From Actinoplanes sp. SE50/110 (lineage in GTDB: Bacteria; Actinomycetota; Actinomycetes; Mycobacteriales; Micromonosporaceae), in contig NZ_LT827010.1 in the NCBI RefSeq assembly GCF_900119315.1, positions 7,744,001 through 7,808,000 of the forward strand: a stretch of DNA of 64,000 nt, written 5' to 3'. Shown in pieces: positions 58,895 to 64,000 of the stretch. Under the pieces are notes generated by a model. That model saw only the letters and a list, made by a program, of their open reading frames with translations. It was not told where the DNA came from and ran no database searches. The first letter of the stretch is position 1. Each line of letters starts with the position of its first letter. A program made the translations under genes and the position numbers.

Positions 58895-60361
58895 ATGGAC
58901 GATCCGCGCGCCCAGCGACTTTTCGGCGACAGCACGGTTGCCCCCGGCGATCTGGCTTTCAGCCCGTTCCGTGTCGACCGGGACCGGATCGTCAGCTCCC
59001 CGTTCTTCGCCCGCCTCGCCGGGGTCACCCAGGTGATCAGCCCCGGCGGGGCCGGGCTGCTGGTGCACAACCGGCTCACCCACAGTTTGAAGGTCGCGCA
59101 GGTGGCCCGGGCGATCGCCGAGCGGATCGGGGCCGCCGAGCCGGATCTGGCGGAGAAGCTGGGCGGCTGTGACCCGGATGTGGTGGAGGCCGCCGCGCTC
59201 GCCCACGATCTGGGGCACCCGCCGTTCGGGCATCTGGGTGAGCGGGTGCTGGACAGGCTGGCCCGGCAGCGGCTGGGCCTGCCGGACGGTTTCGAGGGCA
59301 ATGCCCAGTCGTATCGGATCGTGACCAGCACCGAGATCCGCGGGCAGGCCACGATCGGGTTGAACCTGACGAACGCCACCCGGGCGGCGATCCTGAAGTA
59401 TCCGTGGACCCGGCACGACTATCCGGAGCCGCACCCCCGGTTCATGGATCCGCCGCCGCGCGGGGCGGCCGCCCACCCGGAGGAGCCGGCGGGTGGTTCG
59501 ACGAAGTTCAGCGCCTATTCGACCGAGGTCGGCGATGTGCGGGCGGCCCGGGCGCCGTTCGCCGGGCGGGTGGCGGACTGGCAGCAGACGGTCGAGGCGT
59601 CGGTGATGGACACGGCCGACGACATCGCGTACGCCATCCATGACCTGGAAGATGTGCATCGGGTCGGCGTGTTGCAGCAGGGTGCGGTCGCCACCGAGTT
59701 GATGGCGTGGCAGCGGTGGGGCGCCGAGACGGACCTGCGCCGGGCCGGCGGGGCGATCGAGTCGCTGCGCCGCAGCCTGCACCGCAAGGAGGGCTGGATC
59801 GCCGACGACGACGCGTTCGCCGGCGCGGTGGAGTTGGTCCGGGCCGAGCTGGTGGACGGGCTGCTGGCCCAGCCGTTCGACGGGTCGGTGCAGGCCGAGG
59901 CGCGGGTGGCGGCGTTCTCGGCGACCTGGACCCGGCGGCTGGTCGACTCGGTGGAGTTGACCGAGCAGGCCGCGGTGCGCAGCGGGCACGTGCAGCTGTC
60001 CGTGGCGCAGTGGCACGAGGTGCAGGTGCTCAAGTTCGTGCAGAACAGGTTCGTGCTGGCCCGTCCCGACCTGGCGCTGCACCAGCGCGGGCAGGGTCGG
60101 CTGCTGTCCTCGCTGGTGGAGGCGTTGCTGGCCTGGCTGACCGATCCGGACGAGGCGGACCGGCTGCCGCGGCGGCTGCGGGATCTGGTCGAGCTGGCCG
60201 AGTCGGAGCTGCCGGCGGACACCCCGCAGCGGATCGGTCGGGCCCGCGGGCGCGCGGTGGTCGACTTCGTGGCCGGGCTGACCGACGGGCAGGCGGTGGG
60301 GCTGATGGAGGCGCTGTCCGGTCGCTCGCGGCAGCTCTGGACGGACGCCTTCGTCCTGTGA
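58895..60361 (+). CDS. dGTPase-like HD-domain triphosphohydrolase
   Basis: This 488-residue protein of the dGTPase family has NRLTHSLKVAQVARAI and the metal HD pair in AALAHDLGHPPFGHLGE near residue 108. TADDIAYAIHDLEDV carries the third Asp, and helices fill the C-terminal half. It hydrolyses dNTPs to deoxynucleosides, influencing the nucleotide pool or phage resistance. TAATCT ends 8 bases before the ATG. The gene stops three bases before the convergent tetR-type gene. Confidence 0.92.
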   Translation: MDDPRAQRLFGDSTVAPGDLAFSPFRVDRDRIVSSPFFARLAGVTQVISPGGAGLLVHNRLTHSLKVAQVARAIAERIGAAEPDLAEKLGGCDPDVVEAAALAHDLGHPPFGHLGERVLDRLARQRLGLPDGFEGNAQSYRIVTSTEIRGQATIGLNLTNATRAAILKYPWTRHDYPEPHPRFMDPPPRGAAAHPEEPAGGSTKFSAYSTEVGDVRAARAPFAGRVADWQQTVEASVMDTADDIAYAIHDLEDVHRVGVLQQGAVATELMAWQRWGAETDLRRAGGAIESLRRSLHRKEGWIADDDAFAGAVELVRAELVDGLLAQPFDGSVQAEARVAAFSATWTRRLVDSVELTEQAAVRSGHVQLSVAQWHEVQVLKFVQNRFVLARPDLALHQRGQGRLLSSLVEALLAWLTDPDEADRLPRRLRDLVELAESELPADTPQRIGRARGRAVVDFVAGLTDGQAVGLMEALSGRSRQLWTDAFVL

Positions 60362-60364
60362 GTC

Positions 60365-60994
60365 CTACTTTTTGCCGGCTTTTTTGATCCGGGACCGCAG
60401 CACCCGGGTGGCCAGCGGACCCAGTTCGTCCATCACCTCGACCAACACGGCGAGCTGGTCGATCGCCTCCATGGCCCGGTGCCCGCCGGCCGGGTCGATG
60501 CCCTCGAAGAGTTCCAGCCCGACGAATGCCGACGAGATCGCCTGGGCCAGCCCGGGCACGTCGGCGACCTCGGCGATCGGCGAGCCGGCCAGCACCCGGC
60601 GCAGCACCTTCTCGATCTCGTCGGTCCACAGCTGGAAGGTGGCCCGGATCGGCTCGGCCAGCCGCTCGTTGGTCTGCGCCGCGGCCAGCGTCTGCGCCAG
60701 CACCGACACGTTGCCCTGGGCCAGTTCGGTGGTGTGCAGGTCGCGGCCGACCTCCAGCAGTTCGCGCAGCGTGGTGACCGCGGCGAACCGGTCGGCGTAG
60801 AGCGCCACCCGCGCCTCGGTGGCCTGCCGGCAGGCCGCGCCGAGCAGTTCGTCGACCGAGCCGTAGTGGTAGAAGACCAGGGCCTGGTTGACGCCGGCCG
60901 CGGCGGCGATGGTGCGGGCCGAGGTCCCGGTCACGCCGTGGTCGCGGACCGCGGCCAGGGCGCCGTCGAGCAGCCGTTGTTTGGTGTCGCTCAC
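60365..60994 (-). CDS. TetR-family regulator
   Basis: This 209-residue repressor has the N-terminal HTH (LLDGALAAVRDHGVTGTSAR, TIAAAAGVNQALVFYHYGSV) and an all-helical ligand domain. It starts at GTG 60994 after GGAGGA and overlaps the preceding gene by GTGA, so it is the third cistron of the operon. The two identical-core palindromes upstream of the first gene are its likely operators. The ligand is unknown, probably hydrophobic. Confidence 0.93.
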   Translation of the reverse strand: MSDTKQRLLDGALAAVRDHGVTGTSARTIAAAAGVNQALVFYHYGSVDELLGAACRQATEARVALYADRFAAVTTLRELLEVGRDLHTTELAQGNVSVLAQTLAAAQTNERLAEPIRATFQLWTDEIEKVLRRVLAGSPIAEVADVPGLAQAISSAFVGLELFEGIDPAGGHRAMEAIDQLAVLVEVMDELGPLATRVLRSRIKKAGKK

Positions 60995-62250
60995 CGTTGT
61001 CCTCCGGCGGGGTGGGGTGGGGCGATCTGGGCGTCGGTGATCAGCTGGGCGAGCGCGGTCACCGCCGGCAGGCGCAGGAACCATCCGGCGTACGCCCAGC
61101 CGATGCCGAGATGATCGAACGCGGCGGCGACCGCCGCCACACCCTCGGCGGAGTAGCCGTCGTCCGCGGCGTACCGCGCTCGCCACAGCGTCGTCGGGTG
61201 GGTGGCGGCGGGCACGACAGCCAACCGTACGGGCGCGCGCCGGAGCAGGAAGTCCCGGGTCGCCGCGCACGGGCCGCAGTCGTCGTCGATGAAGATCGAA
61301 GCAGAGGCGATGGCGCTGTACGGGCGTCCGCGTGGCCGCCAGTCGACGACCTCACGTCGGTACGCCCGCCACCCCTCCCCGTGCCGTTCGCCGAGGTCAC
61401 CGTGCTCGTGGGGCGCCGCGACCGCGGTCGAGAAGGCGACCGCGCCGAGCGTGGCGGCGCCCAGCGCCAGGCTGTGCGTGGCCCCGGCCAGCAGGGCCAG
61501 CTCGGCGACCATGCTCAGCTGCATCGGGTTGGCGACGTACGCGTACGGCCCGGTGGTGACCAGCCGCACCGGCGGATCCCAGGGGAACGGGGTGCCGCCG
61601 CCGCGCACCGCGAACTCCCGCACGGCGGCGACCGCGGGCACCCCGAGCAGCGCCGCCACCTGGGCCAGAACGGTCAGCGTGGAGCGGGGCAGGGCGACCA
61701 GGTGATTCCAGCCCCCGTCGCCGAGGGTGAAGACGACGGTCGGCAGCAGCCAGAGGATCAGCCCGGTGAACAGGATCATCTGCAGGATGACGCGCGGCTG
61801 CAGGTGCCGGCCGGTGGCCGTCCAGCGCCCGAGCAGCTGCGCCGGCAGGGCGATCAGGATCAGCCCGAGCGCCTCGCCGAGCAGCCAGTGCGGGCCGAGG
61901 TGCAGCAGCGGTTCCAGGCGCGGCATCGTGATCAGGTCGAGCCAGAGCAGAACGGCAAGAGCATATTGCGGCCGTACGTGTCGATGCAGCAGCGTGGGGA
62001 CCGGACCCCACAGGGTGGCCCAGCCCAGCCACAGGTCGACCGGCATCCCGCGGTAGGCGCCGTCGGCCGGGGCGAACCGCCACCAGCCGGACGCCGTGGC
62101 CACCTCGTGCAGGACGGCGATCCCGAGGGCGGTGGTCAGGAACGCGAGGAATGCACCGGCGCGGTCTTGGCGGCTCGCCTTCGGATACCGCCCGGCCGCG
62201 AGCAGGGCCGCGGCGGGCAGCAGCAGCGACGCGTACCGGACGAGGGTCAT
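60991..62250 (-). CDS. ICMT-like membrane methyltransferase fused to a DCC thiol oxidoreductase domain
   Basis: The 419-residue protein has about eight hydrophobic helices (residues 1-290). The last of these carry VRLVTTGPYAYVANPMQLS and HEHGDLGERHGEGWRAYRRE, the pattern of isoprenylcysteine carboxyl methyltransferase/PEMT-like enzymes. The C-terminal about 120 residues contain IFIDDDCGPCAATRDFLLRR, the DxxCxxC signature of DCC-family proteins. The fusion suggests combined membrane methylation and thiol chemistry; the substrate is unknown. It overlaps both neighbours by ATGA/GTGA. Confidence 0.8.
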   Translation of the reverse strand: MTLVRYASLLLPAAALLAAGRYPKASRQDRAGAFLAFLTTALGIAVLHEVATASGWWRFAPADGAYRGMPVDLWLGWATLWGPVPTLLHRHVRPQYALAVLLWLDLITMPRLEPLLHLGPHWLLGEALGLILIALPAQLLGRWTATGRHLQPRVILQMILFTGLILWLLPTVVFTLGDGGWNHLVALPRSTLTVLAQVAALLGVPAVAAVREFAVRGGGTPFPWDPPVRLVTTGPYAYVANPMQLSMVAELALLAGATHSLALGAATLGAVAFSTAVAAPHEHGDLGERHGEGWRAYRREVVDWRPRGRPYSAIASASIFIDDDCGPCAATRDFLLRRAPVRLAVVPAATHPTTLWRARYAADDGYSAEGVAAVAAAFDHLGIGWAYAGWFLRLPAVTALAQLITDAQIAPPHPAGGQR

Positions 62251-63128
62251 CGCAGCGACAGCATGTCGAGGAGGTGCTCGGCGCCGGCGTGCATCAGGCC
62301 GTCCTGCAGCGGGCCGAAATACCAGCTCGGGTCGAGGCCGCGGCGGTAGTCGACGCGCAGCGTGATCGAGGTGCCGGCCGGGACGGTGTGCCAGGTCAGG
62401 GTGGCGTCGCGCATCCCGACCCAGCGGCCGGTGATCGAGGTGTCCTCGATGACGCTCCAGGTGACCCGGGCCGGCCCGGCATCGGTGACCCGGGTGACGA
62501 TGTCGCCGCCGGGGCCGTGCGAGCTGCCGTGGTAGACGAAGGTCCAGCGGTCGCCGGGGGCCAGGCCGTCGCCGTGCACGTGCTCGGGCACCGGGACGTC
62601 GAGCAGGCGCAGCGGCAGCGAGCGGGTGGCTGTCGGCTGCGGGCCGGCCTCCAGGACGGCGCGGACCTGGTCGGGTGCGAGGGCGACCACGCGGGTGACC
62701 TCGACCGACTGGTCCGGGTGGATCCGGAGGTCGCCGCTGGTCCCCTCCGCACTGCCGACCAGCAGGAGGGGCAGCGGCAGCAGCGCATACAGGTGGTTGC
62801 CGCGCCGTTTCGACATCCGGACCAGCCCGGTGACGCCGTGCGCGACCAGGTAGACCAGCGGTGCGGCGAGCACCACGCAGATCGCCCCCTCATGCAGCTG
62901 CACGGCGCAGACCAGCAGGGCGACCGTGGTGAAGCGGAAGACCGTGCCGTGGGTGGTGCCGGTCGGATACAGCGCCACCAGCACAGCCAGCACGGTCGGA
63001 AAAGCCACGAAGAGCAACGCGCTGTCCTGCCGCCCGGATTGCACGGCGGTGAAGAAGGCCCCCACCCCCAACACCGCGATCAGGCCGACGAACAGGAGGT
63101 TCGCCCTGGTGAAGCGTGAGTCTTCCAT
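62247..63128 (-). CDS. membrane protein with C-terminal SRPBCC-like domain
   Basis: The 293-residue protein has four to five N-terminal TM helices (to about residue 125). A soluble region of about 150 residues then begins ALAPDQVRAVLEAG and includes GDIVTRVTDAGPARVTWSVI and LTWHTVPAGTSITLRVDYRR. This fits a polyketide-cyclase/SRPBCC-like ligand-binding fold. It is the first gene of the TetR-controlled operon, with GGAAGGGAAG before ATG 63128. Function unknown. Confidence 0.7.
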   Translation of the reverse strand: MEDSRFTRANLLFVGLIAVLGVGAFFTAVQSGRQDSALLFVAFPTVLAVLVALYPTGTTHGTVFRFTTVALLVCAVQLHEGAICVVLAAPLVYLVAHGVTGLVRMSKRRGNHLYALLPLPLLLVGSAEGTSGDLRIHPDQSVEVTRVVALAPDQVRAVLEAGPQPTATRSLPLRLLDVPVPEHVHGDGLAPGDRWTFVYHGSSHGPGGDIVTRVTDAGPARVTWSVIEDTSITGRWVGMRDATLTWHTVPAGTSITLRVDYRRGLDPSWYFGPLQDGLMHAGAEHLLDMLSLR

Positions 63129-63163
63129 GATCTTCCCTTCCCGTTGAGAGCGGCCGCCCCCCG

Positions 63164-63181
63164 TTTGAGCGACCGCTCAAA
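63164..63181. promoter_or_regulatory. TetR operator box 1
   Basis: TTTGAGCG-AC-CGCTCAAA has perfect 8-bp arms and lies 36 bases upstream of the first gene of the TetR operon. Confidence 0.75.
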
Positions 63182-63197
63182 TCGCAGCGTAGACCGT

Positions 63198-63215
63198 TTT
63201 GAGCGACTGCTCAAC
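63198..63215. promoter_or_regulatory. TetR operator box 2
   Basis: TTTGAGCG-AC-TGCTCAAC shares the TTGAGC/GCTCAA arms with box 1; the two centres are 34 bases apart, and the boxes flank the likely promoter. Confidence 0.7.
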
Positions 63216-63285
63216 TCCCCGGACTGGCGACTTACGTGATTGCGATGTAAGCATGTAATCACCACAGATTGCCGAGGAGGACGAG

Positions 63286-63819
63286 ATGCGTTTCCGGCCT
63301 ACCGACCCGCCCGCCGCCGACGACGCCGCCGCCTGGATCACCGGCGCCGTCCCGGACGGCTGGTTCACCGAGCCGCCCGAGGTCGTCACCGACCGCGACG
63401 AGATCATCATCTGGGGCCGGCTGCCCGAGCCGGACCTGCCGGCCGAGGCCACCGACGCCGACCGCGCCGCCGCCCTCGCCGGACGGATCACCCAGTTCCG
63501 GGAGAACACCCGCGACGACCGAATCCGGGTCGCCCGCCAGGTCGAGCACCGCTACCAGCGCAAGGTCGCCTGGGGCGTCCGCTGCGGCAGCGCCGACGAG
63601 CTCTGGACGCACCTGTCCGCGCCGGTGATGACCCGGCTGCGCCAACCCGAGCGCCAGGTCCTGGACACGCTCGTCGACGCCGGCGTGGCCCGCTCCCGCT
63701 CGGACGCGCTGGCCTGGTGCGTCCGGCTGGTCGGCGAGCACACCGAGGAGTGGCTGGCCGGCCTGCGCGACGCCATGACCAAGGTCGACGAGTTGCGGAA
63801 ACAGGGCCCACTAAGCTGA
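63286..63819 (+). CDS. conserved hypothetical protein upstream of HipA-like kinase
   Basis: This 177-residue acidic protein with no signal or TM segment includes GWFTEPPEVVTDRDEIIIWG and a C-terminal helical half (VMTRLRQPERQVLDTLVDAG, VARSRSDALAWCVRLVGEHT). That half resembles a ribbon-helix-like or regulatory helical region. GAGGAGG lies before ATG 63286. No function is assigned. It ends 4 bases before the HipA-like gene. Confidence 0.7.
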   Translation: MRFRPTDPPAADDAAAWITGAVPDGWFTEPPEVVTDRDEIIIWGRLPEPDLPAEATDADRAAALAGRITQFRENTRDDRIRVARQVEHRYQRKVAWGVRCGSADELWTHLSAPVMTRLRQPERQVLDTLVDAGVARSRSDALAWCVRLVGEHTEEWLAGLRDAMTKVDELRKQGPLS

Positions 63820-63823
63820 CCCG

Positions 63824-64000
63824 GTGCTACGTGAGGTCACCGCGATCAGGTATGTGACGCCCCTGAGAGAGGGCGGTTCGCTGCCCGGCGTCGTCGAGGC
63901 CGACGACCTCGGGACGTACGTGGTGAAGTTCCGCGGCGCCGGGCAGGGACCGAAAGCGCTGGTGGCCGAGGTGATCGCCGGTGAGCTGGCGCGCCGCCTC
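63824..64000 (+). CDS. HipA-family kinase (N-terminal 59 residues; runs off the window)
   Basis: The frame reads VTAIRYVTPLREGGSLPGVV and TYVVKFRGAGQGPKALVAEV, the N-terminal pattern of the HipA_2-type kinases of actinobacteria (VKF strand, GxxQGxKALVAE, then ELARRL). TAAGCT ends 7 bases before GTG 63824. The catalytic part is beyond the window. Confidence 0.75.
   Translation, partial: MLREVTAIRYVTPLREGGSLPGVVEADDLGTYVVKFRGAGQGPKALVAEVIAGELARRL

Noticed and set aside
1..64000. Search for tRNA, rRNA, riboswitch and intact insertion sequence
   Set aside because: No cloverleaf-like or rRNA-like stretch, no transposase, and no recognisable riboswitch core was seen by eye; a covariance-model scan would be decisive and was not possible.

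Overview
The window is high-GC DNA (GC-rich third codon positions, many GTG/TTG starts, Lsr2, BsaP, actinobacterial ECF sigma and GMC families). It fits an actinobacterium, most likely a Micromonosporaceae member of the Actinoplanes/Micromonospora type. The genus is an impression from protein style, not a measurement. Nearly the whole window is coding. I saw no rRNA, tRNA, CRISPR array or intact insertion sequence.

Layout. 1-2.6 kb: a truncated GH51 arabinofuranosidase, the fused remnant of two sugar ABC permease genes, and a LacI regulator. 2.3-7.2 kb, minus strand: a small membrane protein, a stand-alone LigD-type polymerase, an acyl-CoA dehydrogenase and a PAS-GGDEF diguanylate cyclase. 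7.3-10.1 kb: a membrane alpha/beta-hydrolase and a secreted BNR-repeat protein. 10.2-13.2 kb: a two-component pair divergent from a fatty-acid desaturase, an arrangement like DesK/DesR-des. 14.2-27.0 kb: six co-oriented genes forming a lipid/polyketide cluster (KS-AT-ACP-AOS megaenzyme, MMPL exporter, CDP-alcohol phosphotransferase, acyl-CoA synthetase, GT39-like glycosyltransferase, GMC oxidoreductase), then lsr2. 27.9-34.2 kb: an SDR epimerase, a GGDEF-EAL protein, a methyltransferase, a HAD hydrolase and a polyphosphate-glucokinase-like ROK kinase. 34.3-38.7 kb: biotin genes bioD, bioF, bioB and the short bsaP; BioD carries a repeat-rich N-terminal extension of about 400 residues. 38.7-41.6 kb: two ACT-domain proteins, a 39-residue Cys-rich protein and a RibD-type reductase. 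41.7-48.0 kb: four co-oriented genes encoding a HerA-like ATPase, SbcD, SbcC and a NurA-like nuclease, the bacterial counterpart of the archaeal herA-mre11-rad50-nurA end-resection cluster. 48.6-53.0 kb: an ECF sigma factor with a zinc anti-sigma factor, followed by three secreted or envelope proteins. 53.3-64 kb: an AlkA-like glycosylase, a lipid-kinase-like protein, a nucleotidyltransferase, a metallo-hydrolase, a LURP-one-like protein, a dGTPase, a self-contained TetR operon with two operator boxes, and the start of a HipA-like kinase gene.

The most interesting units are two. In the AOS cluster, the predicted chemistry is acyl activation, one or more malonyl extensions without reduction, and decarboxylative release with an amino acid, followed by possible head-group transfer and export. 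The second is the HerA-SbcD-SbcC-NurA unit. A recurrent regulatory theme is an extended -10 hexamer placed 7-8 bases before the start codon, which suggests leaderless transcripts for several genes, including bioB, sbcD and the GT39-like gene. Two copies of a CebR-type palindrome lie in the gaps before lsr2 and before the sigma factor.
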